Source: Thalassotalea hakodatensis (GTDB lineage Bacteria; Pseudomonadota; Gammaproteobacteria; Enterobacterales; Alteromonadaceae). From it: a DNA stretch of 64,000 nt. Numbering within the stretch: the stretch's first letter is position 1; each line of letters begins with the position of its first letter. The translations under genes and the position numbers were made by a program. Shown here piece by piece: positions 30,229 to 40,170 of this stretch. The stretch lies in the NCBI RefSeq assembly GCF_030295995.1, contig NZ_AP027365.1:682001-746000 (forward strand), in the 5' to 3' direction. The notes under the pieces are model-generated. The model was not told the DNA's origin. It did not search any database and saw only the letters and a program-made list of their open reading frames with translations.

Positions 30229-32559
30229 ATGAATTCAGTCACACCAACATTTTCTATTGAAACACTAATAACGTTATTACAACATCATTATCAATTAGAT
30301 GGCGAATTAACAGCACTGGCAAGTTATTGTGATCAAAATTTACTTTTGGTGACAGGTGAACAACGCTATGTTGTTAAAGTAGCTTCTAGTGCCGAAAAGA
30401 AAATTGAATTGATGATGCAAAATGAAGCCATGACGCATTTATCAGCCCATGAGTTACCTGTGCCTCAAATGGTAAAAAACCAAGATAACCAGCAGATCAC
30501 TGAAATAGTCGATACTCAGCAGAACACCTTTTATTTACGGGTATTAACGTATTTACCGGGTGATTTTTATGCGCAAGCGAATCAACAAAACATGTCTTCA
30601 GGTTTGTGGCAAGATCTTGGTCGATTTATGGCCAAGGTGGCAAACACCTTACACGACTTTAAGCACCAAGGTGCGTATCGCTATTTTGATTGGGATTTAG
30701 CGCACGGCTATGCTATTTGCCAAGATAAAAAACAATACCTAACCCAAGAGCAAAAACCACAAGTTGATTATTTTTTAGCAATGTATCAAGCCCATGTGGC
30801 CCCCAACTTAGCAAAACTACCTTGTAGTGTTATTCATAATGATGCCAATGATCATAATTTGCTTGTTGATCAACCCCATACGCCAAGAAAAATTACGGGT
30901 TTGATAGATTTTGGCGATATGGTATTTAGTCAAACGATTAATGAATTAGCGATTACGGCTGCTTATGCCATGATGGAGCAAGCAGATCCTCTAGCCACGT
31001 TAGCCAGTACAGTTGCTGGTTTTCATGAGCTATATACGATCAGTGACGATGAATTTGATGCGTTACCTTATTTAATTGCGTTAAGACTTTGTACCAGTGT
31101 GTGTAACGCCGCTAAAGCAATCAATGAGCAGCCAGATAATGAATACTTGTTAGTTTCAGTTAAGCCGGCATGGCAATTACTCGCTTTGCTTAAAAAAGTG
31201 AATTTTTATGCCATTGCTTGCCAATTAAAAGTTGCGTGTGGTATTAACCCTGACCAAGGAAAAACTAAGGCTCAGATCAAAACATTTCGTGAAAAGCATT
31301 TAGGAAAAACCTTAAGCCTAAGCTTTAAAGAACCATTAAAAATTGTACGCGGCCAAGGTGCCTATCTTTATGATGAGCAAGGAAACCGTTATTTAGATAT
31401 GGTTAATAATGTGTGCCACGTCGGGCACTGCCACCCTAAAGTAGTGGCTGCTGGGCAAGCTCAGATGGCAAAACTAAACACTAATACTCGTTTTCTTCAT
31501 GACAACTTAGTCAATTATGCTGAAAAATTACTCGCGACCATGCCAGAGCCGTTATCGGTTTGTATGTTTGTCAACAGTGGCAGTGAAGCTAATGAATTGG
31601 CTTTCCGTTTAGCGAAAAATTATACCGGTTCAACAGAGCTATTGACGGTTGAAGGTGCGTATCACGGCAATACCAATGCCTGTATTAATGCTAGCCCTTA
31701 TAAATTTGATGGTCCTGGTGGTGAAGGGGCAAAAGATTATGTACATAAAGTGATGTTACCTGATCCTTATCGTGGCAAATACCAAGGAAATACCGCCGCC
31801 AGTGCTAATGCTTACGCCGAAGATGTGCAACGTGCGATAGATGAACTTGCTGAGCAAGGTAAAAAACCTGGAATGTTTATCTGCGAGTCGCTACAAGGGG
31901 TCGCGGGGCAGATCATTATGCCCGATGGCTACTTACAAGCGGTGTATACAAAAGTACACGATGCTGGCGGAGTTTGTATTGCTGATGAAGTACAGGTTGG
32001 ATTCGGTCGGGTAGGAAGTCATATGTGGGCGTTTGAAACCCAAGAGGTGGTGCCAGATATTGTTACCTTAGGTAAGCCTATTGGTAATGGTCATCCGATG
32101 GCTGCGGTGATCACTACGCAAGCAATAGCCGAAGCCTTTGTTACAGGCATGGAATATTTCAACACCTTTGGTGGTAACCCTGTCTCTTGTGCAATAGGTG
32201 CCGCGGTGCTTGATGTCATCAAAGAAGAGCAACTGATGGAAAATGCGCAACAAACAGGCGATTACTTACAAAATGAATTATGTAAATTACAACAGCAATT
32301 TGATGTCATTGGTGATGTAAGAGGGTTAGGCTTGTTTATTGGCGTTGAACTGGTTGAAAACCGTATAAGTAAAGCACCTGCCACTGAACTTACTGCTCTA
32401 TTAGTGGAGTTTATGAAAACCCAACACATCATTTTGAGTACTGAAGGACCATTTTATAATATCTTAAAAATTAAACCGCCTATCGTGTTCAATGAACAAG
32501 ATGCAGATATGTTTATTAATGCATTGACTAAAGGCTTGCAAACACTTGGGTGTGATTAG
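30229..32559 (+). CDS. Fusion of an APH-type kinase and a class III aminotransferase-fold phospho-lyase
   Basis: A 776-residue two-enzyme protein. Residues about 1-330 form an aminoglycoside-phosphotransferase-like kinase with the catalytic loop HNDANDHN (H203, D205, N210) and LIDFGD near 226. Residues about 345-776 form a class III PLP enzyme with [30 protein letters not shown] and the PLP Lys in TLGKPIGNG (K616). The PLP half resembles the AGXT2L branch, whose human members cleave phosphoethanolamine or 5-phosphohydroxylysine rather than transaminate. In vertebrates hydroxylysine is phosphorylated by an APH-fold kinase (HYKK) and then cleaved by such a lyase (PHYKPL) to 2-aminoadipate 6-semialdehyde; here both are on one chain. 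The saccharopine dehydrogenases downstream use that product. Substrate is inferred; ethanolamine is the main alternative. Confidence 0.85.
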   Translation: MNSVTPTFSIETLITLLQHHYQLDGELTALASYCDQNLLLVTGEQRYVVKVASSAEKKIELMMQNEAMTHLSAHELPVPQMVKNQDNQQITEIVDTQQNTFYLRVLTYLPGDFYAQANQQNMSSGLWQDLGRFMAKVANTLHDFKHQGAYRYFDWDLAHGYAICQDKKQYLTQEQKPQVDYFLAMYQAHVAPNLAKLPCSVIHNDANDHNLLVDQPHTPRKITGLIDFGDMVFSQTINELAITAAYAMMEQADPLATLASTVAGFHELYTISDDEFDALPYLIALRLCTSVCNAAKAINEQPDNEYLLVSVKPAWQLLALLKKVNFYAIACQLKVACGINPDQGKTKAQIKTFREKHLGKTLSLSFKEPLKIVRGQGAYLYDEQGNRYLDMVNNVCHVGHCHPKVVAAGQAQMAKLNTNTRFLHDNLVNYAEKLLATMPEPLSVCMFVNSGSEANELAFRLAKNYTGSTELLTVEGAYHGNTNACINASPYKFDGPGGEGAKDYVHKVMLPDPYRGKYQGNTAASANAYAEDVQRAIDELAEQGKKPGMFICESLQGVAGQIIMPDGYLQAVYTKVHDAGGVCIADEVQVGFGRVGSHMWAFETQEVVPDIVTLGKPIGNGHPMAAVITTQAIAEAFVTGMEYFNTFGGNPVSCAIGAAVLDVIKEEQLMENAQQTGDYLQNELCKLQQQFDVIGDVRGLGLFIGVELVENRISKAPATELTALLVEFMKTQHIILSTEGPFYNILKIKPPIVFNEQDADMFINALTKGLQTLGCD

Positions 32560-32587
32560 CTCTCATAAGTGTTAATCAAGAGAAAGA

Positions 32588-32627
32588 GGCAAAATGCTAT
32601 GTTGTAACAGACGTGGCATTTTGCCTT
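32588..32627 (+). terminator. Hairpin after the fusion gene
   Basis: Ten-base perfect arms GGCAAAATGC ... GCATTTTGCC with an 18-base loop, 28 bases after the stop. The T-content after it is moderate. Confidence 0.6.
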
Positions 32628-32794
32628 GTGCGTTAAAGGCGTAATGCATTTTATGACTATTCAATCATTTCAATTAAAAACTAAAAAAATATTTACCTTT
32701 AAAACATAAACTTACATTTTTTGTATGCAATATATCTGCATATTTTATATTCAGCCGTTTACTTTTAATCCTTAAATATACTATTATCTGATTT

Positions 32795-32815
32795 ATACTA
32801 TAAATACGATAGTAT
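32795..32815 (+). promoter_or_regulatory. Palindrome upstream of the TonB receptor, candidate operator
   Basis: Perfect 7-base arms ATACTAT ... ATAGTAT around a 7-base centre (AAATACG), 55 bases before the receptor ATG. It shares ATACTATAAAT with the region before the beta-galactosidase, so both may be bound by the GntR regulator. Confidence 0.4.
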
Positions 32816-32870
32816 TATAAGTGTGCATTAAGACACGCGCTTAAGTGACATGACAAACAGAGGAACAGAT

Positions 32871-35585
32871 ATGAAAAACGGCAAGCCTTTTAAGCTCAGC
32901 TATTTAACGTCTTTACTTATGTTAAACCTTGGGGTATCAGGTATTACATGGGCAGATGCGAATCAAGCGGAAGAAGAACAAGCAGAAAAAGACACTGAAG
33001 TGATCACCGTGACAGGTATTCGCGGTAGTTTGATTAATTCAGTAGGTATTAAACAAGACTCTGGCAATGTAGTAGATGCGATATCCGCAGAAGATATTGG
33101 TAAGTTTCCAGATCAAAACGTTGCTGAATCATTACAGCGTATAACGGGTGTTTCAATTGATCGTAGTGGTGGTGAAGGGCAGCTTATTACTGTGCGTGGT
33201 ATGGGGCCAGAATTCAACTCTGTATTATTAAATGGTCGTACCCTTGCAACAACAAGTGGTGGTAGAGCATTTAGTTTTGACATCTTAGCGTCTGAACTTA
33301 TTAATGGTGCTGAAGTTCATAAAACGCAATCAGCAGCCCTACAAGAAGGTGCGATTGGTGCAACAGTAGATATCAGCACTGTTAAGCCGTTGGATTTCCC
33401 AGGATTTAAAGCCGTTGGCAGTGTCAAAGGCTTGTATGATGACATGACAGGTAAGATGAGCCCGCAATTTTCCGGCCTTATCAGCAGTACCTTTGATGAT
33501 GATAAGTTTGGTGTACTGGCTTCCTTTTCACATTACAAACGTGAAAGTCGTTACGATGAGGCGAATACAGCTTATTATTACAAAACTGAAGACGATTTAG
33601 ACGGTCAAAATTATGGCGAAATTTATTTCCCGCAAAACTATGATCAAATCGCACAAACAGAAACGCGTGAGCGTAACAGTGGCACATTAGTACTCCAATA
33701 TAAGCCAACAAAAGATGTAACAGTAACCGCAGATGCACTGTATTCAGATTACAATGTGCAATACCGCCAAGATGTATTTCCAATGTGGTTTGAAACAGGC
33801 AACGTTAGAAACCCTGTTATTGATGAAAACAATACTTTAGTAAAAGCTGATTTTGTTGACAGTTTCATCGAAACCTTAGTTCGTCAATCAGATGCTGACA
33901 ACAAGTTAAAAGCCTTTGGTTTAAACCTTGATTGGCAAGTAACTGATAACTGGGGTTTAACAGCAGATATTAATACTTCTAAAGCAGAGCATGATCCGGG
34001 TAAAGGTTGGTCAGATGTTGTTGCAGGTCGCCCTGGTGAATATAACTATGATCGTACCTCAGGTGATTTAGTACCTACCATGACGTTTGAAAATTTCAAA
34101 GATGGTGATGTACTAACCGCAGGTTGGGCGTCTTTACAAGGTACTCGTGTTGAAGATGAAGTACTTGAAGCGAAAATAGATAACGACGTATATGTTGAAA
34201 TGGGCCCATTAGTAAAAATTGGTTTTGGCTTGCATTATTCAGATCGTACTTTAGGTTCTACCTACGCTGAAACAGAAAATCCACTGCCGTGGACGTATGC
34301 CGATAACAGCTCGCGTATTCCATTACCAGCAGATATGTTATGGACCTACAACGCCGATGGCTTTTTATCAGGAGGTTCAGGTAACCCAACTGAGTTCTGG
34401 CCAACGTTAAATTCAGATGATTTATTTGCCTTCTTAGGTACGGATGAAGCGATTTCACAGCTAGATGATCCTGAGTTAGTACGTGCAATTTTCTCTCGTG
34501 CTGGTTTTGGCATTGTTGATGACCCTACAGCGTATGAAGTCAATGAAGAGTTAAAATCTCTTTATACTGATTTCTATTTTGAAGGCGAAGTAAATGAAAT
34601 GCCTTGGTCAGTAATTGCAGGCGTACGTTATGTAAAAACAGACAGTACATCGAAAGGTAATCAAGTAGCACTTTTAGATTTAATTGAATCTAATGAAAAA
34701 CCAGGCGAAGTTCGCGCAATAACCTCAGATGATTATGTGGCTGTTGAAGTTGGTCACAGCTATAGCAATGTTTTACCTAGCTTGAACAGTAAGCTTGAAA
34801 TTACCGATGAGCTTATAGCTCGATTTGCATGGTCTAAAAGTTTAACGCGTCCTGAATTGGCTGAAATGTCACCACTAGCAAGTTACGGCGATGGTCCTAT
34901 TGATCAATTATTTGGCTCTGGCTCTAACCCAAAATTAAATCCATTTGAATCTACTAACCTAGATCTAACACTCGAATGGTACTACCAAGAAGGCAGCTAT
35001 GCAGCAATTGCCGCCTTTACTAAAGATGTTGATGGTTATTTAGGCTCAGGCGAAACGGAAGAAACGGTAACAGTACCAAGTGGTACATATACCTATAAGA
35101 TGTCGCGTCCAATCAATGAAGACAACACCAAAATTGATGGTTATGAAGTTGCGGTTCAGCACATGTTTACCAGTTTGCCTGCACCATTTGACGGGTTAGG
35201 CGTTATTGCAAACATGACGTTTGTTGACAGTGAATCTACTGCCGATGAAGGTGCAGAAAAGCTGCCATTAATTGGTTTAAGTGACTCGCAGAACTTGATT
35301 TTATTCTATGAAAAAGACGAGATTCAATTCCGTATTGCTTATAACAATCGCGATCGTTTCATGCAGTCTAAACCTCAAACATGGCGAGATGGCCACTATG
35401 TTGATGACTATAAACAAGTTGATATCAGTGGTAGTTACGACCTGAATGAAAACCTAACGGTATTTTTTGAAGGGATTAATATCACCAACGAGCTTTATAT
35501 CAAAAATGCAGAATACGCTAACCAAACGTTAACGGTTACTGAAACTGGGCCTAGGTATTCGGTGGGTATTCGAGGCAAATTCTAA
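32871..35585 (+). CDS. TonB-dependent receptor of the TonB-Xanth-Caul (glycan-uptake) type
   Basis: A 904-residue outer-membrane receptor. Signal peptide (MKNGKPFKLSYLTSLLMLNL), then the TonB-box region VITVTGIRGSL, then the plug with FPDQNVAESLQRITGVSI and QLITVRGMGPEFNSVLLNGR, which marks the TonB-Xanth-Caul subfamily. It ends with a 22-strand-type barrel closing in RYSVGIRGKF. These receptors often import sugars or glycosylated compounds. ATG 32871 is chosen over an in-frame ATG at 32850 because AGAGGAA precedes it and the signal peptide follows. It stands between the kinase-lyase fusion and the saccharopine genes, with its own leader and terminator, so it may bring in the substrate for that pathway. 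Confidence 0.9.
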   Translation: MKNGKPFKLSYLTSLLMLNLGVSGITWADANQAEEEQAEKDTEVITVTGIRGSLINSVGIKQDSGNVVDAISAEDIGKFPDQNVAESLQRITGVSIDRSGGEGQLITVRGMGPEFNSVLLNGRTLATTSGGRAFSFDILASELINGAEVHKTQSAALQEGAIGATVDISTVKPLDFPGFKAVGSVKGLYDDMTGKMSPQFSGLISSTFDDDKFGVLASFSHYKRESRYDEANTAYYYKTEDDLDGQNYGEIYFPQNYDQIAQTETRERNSGTLVLQYKPTKDVTVTADALYSDYNVQYRQDVFPMWFETGNVRNPVIDENNTLVKADFVDSFIETLVRQSDADNKLKAFGLNLDWQVTDNWGLTADINTSKAEHDPGKGWSDVVAGRPGEYNYDRTSGDLVPTMTFENFKDGDVLTAGWASLQGTRVEDEVLEAKIDNDVYVEMGPLVKIGFGLHYSDRTLGSTYAETENPLPWTYADNSSRIPLPADMLWTYNADGFLSGGSGNPTEFWPTLNSDDLFAFLGTDEAISQLDDPELVRAIFSRAGFGIVDDPTAYEVNEELKSLYTDFYFEGEVNEMPWSVIAGVRYVKTDSTSKGNQVALLDLIESNEKPGEVRAITSDDYVAVEVGHSYSNVLPSLNSKLEITDELIARFAWSKSLTRPELAEMSPLASYGDGPIDQLFGSGSNPKLNPFESTNLDLTLEWYYQEGSYAAIAAFTKDVDGYLGSGETEETVTVPSGTYTYKMSRPINEDNTKIDGYEVAVQHMFTSLPAPFDGLGVIANMTFVDSESTADEGAEKLPLIGLSDSQNLILFYEKDEIQFRIAYNNRDRFMQSKPQTWRDGHYVDDYKQVDISGSYDLNENLTVFFEGINITNELYIKNAEYANQTLTVTETGPRYSVGIRGKF

Positions 35586-35607
35586 TTATTGAATTGAGTT
35601 AATATTA

Positions 35608-35647
35608 AGTCAGTCAGTATTTTTACTGACTGACTTTCATTTTTTGT
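35608..35647 (+). terminator. Terminator after the TonB receptor
   Basis: AGTCAGTCAGTA ... TACTGACTGACT with a tight loop, followed by a T-rich stretch. A strong candidate; it would separate the receptor transcript from the saccharopine genes or allow only partial read-through. Confidence 0.85.
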
Positions 35648-35681
35648 TTTTGAATTGATTAAACGAGAAGTACATATTTTT

Positions 35682-36749
35682 ATGAGTCAAACGCATATTT
35701 GGTTACGTGCCGAAACAAAACCTCAGGAACAACGTACCGCGCTAACCCCTAAAGGTGCAAAAGCATTGATTGAAGCCGGCTTTAAAGTGTCGGTTGAACA
35801 GGGGTCACAAAACATTTTTAACATTGAACAATACCGAGCCATGGGGTGTGAAATTGTCGCACAAGGAAGCTGGCCACAGGCACCCAAAAGTGCTTTTATT
35901 CTAGGGTTAAAAGAATTACCTGAAGATAGTTTTCCATTGGTTCATAAACATATTTATTTCGCCCATGCTTATAAAGATCAAGCAGGTGCAAATGACATAT
36001 TATCACGCTTTAAACAAGGTGAAGGTGCACTATACGATTTAGAATTTTTAGTCGATGAAAACCAACGCCGAATCGCCGCTTTTGGTTACTGGGCTGGCTT
36101 TGCTGGTGCAGCGCTTGGCGTATGGGCTTGGGCAAATAAACAACTTGGAAAAACAGCATTATCGCCTGTGAGCTCCTTTCCCGATCAAGAAAAGTTATTA
36201 AATGAAGTGTCGGCGTTGCTTGCACAATGTGCAAATAAACCAAACGTCATGGTTATTGGTGCAAAAGGGCGAAGTGGTTCCGGCGTACTCGGCTTAGCCA
36301 AAGCATTGCAATTAAGCACCATTGAATGGGATATGGAAGAAACCGCGGTAGGCGGGCCATTTGAGCAAGTGAATGATGCGGATGTATTAGTTAATTGTGT
36401 ATTGGTTAACCAGGACTTGCCGCCTTTTGTGACGCTTTCTTCCCTTGATTCGGCAGAACGTAACCTAAGTGTTATTTGTGATGTTAGTTGTGATCCGTAC
36501 GGTGATTATAACCCGATTCGAATTTATGACCATTGTACCACCTTCAATAATCCGACGATCGAAGTACTATCACCGCCAAATAGTTTACATTTAATTGCGA
36601 TTGATCATTTACCTTCATTATTGCCAAAAGAAAGCAGTGAAGATTATGGCCAGCAGCTAGTGCCTTATTTAGCATCTTTACATGATTTGAGTCTGCCTGT
36701 TTGGCAAAAAGCACTCGATATCTATCATCAAAAAACGACAAACCTATAA
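35682..36749 (+). CDS. Saccharopine dehydrogenase, L-lysine-forming type (LYS1-like)
   Basis: A 355-residue protein of the alanine-dehydrogenase-like saccharopine dehydrogenase family. It opens with IWLRAETKPQEQRTALTP, the substrate-binding start typical of LYS1, and has FAHAYKDQAG near 100, GYWAGFAGAALG near 135 and a nucleotide-binding segment MVIGAKGRSGSG near 197. LYS1 enzymes interconvert saccharopine + NAD with lysine + 2-oxoglutarate + NADH. ATG 35682 fits the family start; an upstream TTG at 35655 adds nine unneeded residues. Eleven bases separate it from the second saccharopine dehydrogenase. The saccharopine route is uncommon in proteobacteria. Confidence 0.86.
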   Translation: MSQTHIWLRAETKPQEQRTALTPKGAKALIEAGFKVSVEQGSQNIFNIEQYRAMGCEIVAQGSWPQAPKSAFILGLKELPEDSFPLVHKHIYFAHAYKDQAGANDILSRFKQGEGALYDLEFLVDENQRRIAAFGYWAGFAGAALGVWAWANKQLGKTALSPVSSFPDQEKLLNEVSALLAQCANKPNVMVIGAKGRSGSGVLGLAKALQLSTIEWDMEETAVGGPFEQVNDADVLVNCVLVNQDLPPFVTLSSLDSAERNLSVICDVSCDPYGDYNPIRIYDHCTTFNNPTIEVLSPPNSLHLIAIDHLPSLLPKESSEDYGQQLVPYLASLHDLSLPVWQKALDIYHQKTTNL

Positions 36750-36760
36750 GAGAACTTCCT

Positions 36761-37909
36761 ATGAAATCAACCATTCATTGGCTTGGCGTTGGGCTATCTG
36801 CCACGCCAGGGATCAAATACCTATCAAATTCATCACATAACCTAGTGGTATGGAATCGTCGTACTGATAAAGCGCAAACCATGCTAGATGAGGCAAATAT
36901 TCAATGTGAATTAAAGCAGTTAGATTGGTCTGTTTTAGCTGAAAATGTTAAATCAGGAGATATTTTAGTCTCGATGTTACCGGCTAATATGCATGTTGAA
37001 GTGGCACAGCTTTGTTTAGATAAATCAGCGCACTTTGTTTCAAGCAGCTATATTGCGCCTGAAATGAGAGCGCTTGATCAACAAGCAAAAGCGAAAGGCT
37101 TAACCTTTATCAATGAAATTGGTTTAGATCCAGGCATTGATCACTTATTCGCACATTTATTAGTGGCACGCTTCAAAGAAAGTGAAGCGTGTAATGCAGA
37201 ATCAAAATTGTATTTTCGCTCATATTGTGGCGGCTTTCCAAAAACGCCGAATGACTTTAAGTATAAATTCAGCTGGTCACCGTTAGGGGTACTTAAAGCA
37301 TTAACCTCGCCTGCTAAGTGGTTAGAAAATGGCGTAGAAAACAACTCGAAAGGTCCGTGGGAAGCGTTAAAAGATATTCATATCAGCGCTGTTAATGAAA
37401 CATTTCAAGCGTATCCAAACCGCGATTCTATTCCTTTTGTTAAGCAATATGAATTTGAACCTGAGTGGCAAGTTGAAGAGTTTGTTCGTGGCACGTTACG
37501 ATTAAATGGTTGGTCACAAGCGTGGCAATATTTATTTGATCAAGTAGGCGACCTACAGGGCGAAGCTGGTTTAGCAAAAATGGAAGCCATTAGTAAAGAC
37601 TTAGAAGACAAGTATAGCTATGAAGAAGGTGAACCTGACCGTGTTGTTATGTCTGTTGAGTTAGAAGCAAAACAAGCAGATAACACCGTTTGGCACCAAC
37701 GTTACTATATGGACGCTGCAGGTAATAATGAAGGACAAGCAATGGCACGTTTAGTGTCAATTACCGTGGCATTGGGTATTGAAGCGGTGATCAATGGCGA
37801 TATTCCTGCAGGTGTTCATGCTGCACCTAGTCAGCCTGATATTGCACAACAATGGTTAGATAAACTCTCTAAACTTGGCCAATCGGTACACATTGAACAA
37901 CTTGTTTAA
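36761..37909 (+). CDS. Saccharopine dehydrogenase-like protein, glutamate-forming type (LYS9-like)
   Basis: A 382-residue member of the saccharopine dehydrogenase/homospermidine synthase fold: a Rossmann domain (HWLGVGLSATPGIKYLS, then VVWNRRTDKAQTML), the interdomain motif FINEIGLDPGIDHLFAHLL and SYCGGFPKTPNDFKYKFSWS, which matches LYS9-type catalytic domains. LYS9 enzymes join aminoadipate semialdehyde and glutamate to saccharopine, or run in reverse. ATG 36761 is used, not the in-frame TTG at 36701 inside the upstream gene. With the LYS1-like partner it would link aminoadipate semialdehyde to lysine. A strong terminator follows. Confidence 0.85.
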   Translation: MKSTIHWLGVGLSATPGIKYLSNSSHNLVVWNRRTDKAQTMLDEANIQCELKQLDWSVLAENVKSGDILVSMLPANMHVEVAQLCLDKSAHFVSSSYIAPEMRALDQQAKAKGLTFINEIGLDPGIDHLFAHLLVARFKESEACNAESKLYFRSYCGGFPKTPNDFKYKFSWSPLGVLKALTSPAKWLENGVENNSKGPWEALKDIHISAVNETFQAYPNRDSIPFVKQYEFEPEWQVEEFVRGTLRLNGWSQAWQYLFDQVGDLQGEAGLAKMEAISKDLEDKYSYEEGEPDRVVMSVELEAKQADNTVWHQRYYMDAAGNNEGQAMARLVSITVALGIEAVINGDIPAGVHAAPSQPDIAQQWLDKLSKLGQSVHIEQLV

Positions 37910-37952
37910 ATGATATTTCCCCCTAGCTATGTTTTTATTTGTAGCACTGGCA

Positions 37953-37981
37953 CCCCTTAGTCTTTACTAAGGGGTTTTTTT
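37953..37981 (+). terminator. Terminator closing the saccharopine operon
   Basis: CCCCTTAG-TCTTTA-CTAAGGGG followed by T7. It lies between two convergent genes. Confidence 0.93.
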
Positions 37982-37991
37982 ATACCTTCAA

Positions 37992-38669
37992 TTATGCAAC
38001 TTGTTTCTTCTCACCAAGTAACAAACTACCGTCTTCTAAAAAACTTAAAATGATTTGCTTAGCGGGTCGATTATCGTCAAATAAATAACTGTATTTTTCG
38101 ATGATTCTGTCTCTATCTGCTTGCGACCTTGCTGTTGCCATTTCATCTCGAAAGGGTTGGCCTTCCATAATACCGGCATAATGGCTTGCTAAGGCAGCGG
38201 TAGTTCTAAGCGCGTTTTCCACGATAGGGTTTTCTGTTAATGCTTGTTTTAATTGAGCTGTATATGGGTAATCTGCGGGTATCACAATTTGACCTTCATT
38301 ATCAAACGAGATTGTTTCAGGTGGTGATGTGATATTGTATTGCGTTAATAGGTCTTTAAACTTTTCTTGGGAATATTTTGCCAACGTATCAACATTATGC
38401 GCCGTTGGTAATAAGAGTTCTACATCTTTTAACGAGACTGGGGTAGCTTGCGGGCCAGTGGCTAGATATTCATCGAGATTAATATCATTATTGCCTTGGT
38501 TGGTGTTCATGTTAAAAACAGATTCAGCGCGTACCTCGGCTTTGGCACTTTCCGATTTATTCGGCTGATATCCTGCGAGAATTTGCGCAAAAGCATTACC
38601 GTTTTTTGCGTTATTTATTTGGTTTGAGCTTTGTATTTGGGTGTGAAAAGCGTTGTTGGTAATTTCCAT
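37992..38669 (-). CDS. Unknown protein, 225 residues
   Basis: No family is recognised. The N-terminal half is rich in Asn/Gln/Ser and looks disordered (NNAFHTQIQSSNQINNAKNG). From about residue 75 it appears helical and folded (VELLLPTAHNVDTLAKYSQE; FKDLLTQYNITSPPETISFD), ending in LSFLEDGSLLLGEKKQVA. No signal peptide or membrane segment. GGAAAA lies before its ATG on the minus strand. It stands alone and converges with the saccharopine operon. Confidence 0.7.
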   Translation of the reverse strand: MEITNNAFHTQIQSSNQINNAKNGNAFAQILAGYQPNKSESAKAEVRAESVFNMNTNQGNNDINLDEYLATGPQATPVSLKDVELLLPTAHNVDTLAKYSQEKFKDLLTQYNITSPPETISFDNEGQIVIPADYPYTAQLKQALTENPIVENALRTTAALASHYAGIMEGQPFRDEMATARSQADRDRIIEKYSYLFDDNRPAKQIILSFLEDGSLLLGEKKQVA

Positions 38670-39003
38670 TTTTCCTGTTACCTTATCGTTTTTAAACTAA
38701 GTCACTAACAAAAACCTAGCAATAATCACTCCATTTTCAGATAGGTTAACGATATTTTGCACAAATACTTTGCACGGGTGATTAACGTTATAGATAGGTT
38801 TTGATGAAAGCATATTAACTGAAAATGTTGAAGGGATTGTGTGACGAACCCTTACCGATTTATTGTGTTTACGGCAAGTTGTTGCCGATAATGAATAAGG
38901 TAAACAGCAATAAGCAACATCTAATGGCTTAACTTTGTAAAACAATAGCGCTAGAGTATTGCTTACTGGTAAACGTGAAAAATTAATTTCGTAAAGGACG
39001 CTT
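38670..39003. other. Intergenic gap between divergent genes
   Basis: About 334 bases without a supported gene. It must hold the promoters of the unknown gene at 37992 (minus) and the TonB-C protein at 39004 (plus), but no box could be assigned safely. The antisense reading frame across it looks like chance. Confidence 0.5.
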
Positions 39004-40047
39004 ATGAAAATATGGACATTGCTTTTTTGCCTAATGACGACATTTGCCAGTGCAAATGACTGGCAAAACATAAAAAGAATAAATCCTAAATACCCGATTA
39101 AAGTGATTAAACAAAACCTTGAAGGCTGTGTTACCGTACAGTTTTTTATCAATGAACAAGGGCAGACGCAATTTGTTGAGCCGATAGCCAGTAGTCATCA
39201 AGTGTTCGAAGGTGAAGCTGTTAAAGCAGTTGCGCAATGGCAATATCAAACTGAACAACCTTCGCCGCAAGCACAACGACAGAAAGTTATGCTGGAATTT
39301 AGGCTTAGCGACACTGAGCAAACAATATACGCTACTGATGATTGTCGTGCTGAATTAACCAATGAAAGCCATAACATCAACACATTTCGACAAGAACGTT
39401 TAGCAACACCAACCTTTGGCAATAGCTATAAGGAGTGGATACAGAATTCCTTCCCTTACCATGGCGTATTAAATCTTGAAGAGTCTAAGTTTTTAGCAAA
39501 CGCCTTAGTGAGTATATTCAAACAATTTCCAGGAAGTGTCGATGAGAAAAAGCAAGCCTTCATAAGTTTGGTTAATGGTTTGAATTATTTTGATATTTTA
39601 CAGCAGTATGAGTTGGTAAGTAATCCAATAAAGGTGGCTAAAAAGGTTGTTGAACCAATTGTAGATGCTAAAACATTATCTATTACGCCTATTTATCATG
39701 TCGCTAAATATTGGCATATTGGTGATATGACGATTAGTTTGGATGAGTCAATGTACCCGCTTATTGAGGAACGAAAGCTAGCGGTAGAGTTTACCATTTC
39801 TAAACGCGGTAAAGTAACGTTGGTAGATTTTTGTCGACCAATAGAAGCTTCTTTAAAGCAAGCATTGACACAACAAATTAGTGAATGGCAATTAACTCCA
39901 TTAACAGTGGCAAAGGCTAATATAAGAACCATTATGCTGCTGCCATCACCACAAAATTCAGCGTCTTATATTGACTGCGATGCAACGTGGCACGACGTTG
40001 AAATGAACAAAATAGCTGAAATGGAAAGAAACGCAGTATACCGATAG
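39004..40047 (+). CDS. Periplasmic protein with TonB C-terminal-like domains
   Basis: A 347-residue protein with a signal peptide (MKIWTLLFCLMTTFASA) rather than the membrane anchor and proline-rich spacer of TonB. Residues about 20-105 form a TonB-C domain (NPKYPIKVIKQNLEGCVTVQ, FFINEQGQTQFVEPI, AVAQWQYQTEQ). A helical middle part follows, then a second, weaker TonB-C-like unit near 255-330 (LAVEFTISKRGKVTLVDF ... SEWQLTPL). Without an anchor it cannot transduce energy alone; it may bind receptors or other envelope proteins. AAAGGACG precedes the ATG. Single gene. Confidence 0.75.
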   Translation: MKIWTLLFCLMTTFASANDWQNIKRINPKYPIKVIKQNLEGCVTVQFFINEQGQTQFVEPIASSHQVFEGEAVKAVAQWQYQTEQPSPQAQRQKVMLEFRLSDTEQTIYATDDCRAELTNESHNINTFRQERLATPTFGNSYKEWIQNSFPYHGVLNLEESKFLANALVSIFKQFPGSVDEKKQAFISLVNGLNYFDILQQYELVSNPIKVAKKVVEPIVDAKTLSITPIYHVAKYWHIGDMTISLDESMYPLIEERKLAVEFTISKRGKVTLVDFCRPIEASLKQALTQQISEWQLTPLTVAKANIRTIMLLPSPQNSASYIDCDATWHDVEMNKIAEMERNAVYR

Positions 40048-40094
40048 CAAGCTATTTTAGTGGTCAACTAAACGCTTGCCGCTCTTTGTAACTA

Positions 40095-40156
40095 AGGCCT
40101 GTTGAACTTTCGAGGTTAAATGTTGTTCGAACTAAACGCGAATGATCAACAGGCCC
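40095..40156. repeat. Dispersed palindromic repeat, full copy
   Basis: Arms AGGCCTGTTGAACTTTCG and CGAATGATCAACAGGCCCT enclose GAGGTTAAATGTTGTTCGAA. The central part and both arms match the inverted copy at 60012-60069. Confidence 0.75.
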
Positions 40157-40170
40157 TAGTGATTACACTA

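Noticed and set aside
38697-39152. 151-codon minus-strand frame
   Set aside because: It overlaps the start of the TonB-C gene, which has a signal peptide and a good ribosome-binding site; the antisense protein shows no domain.
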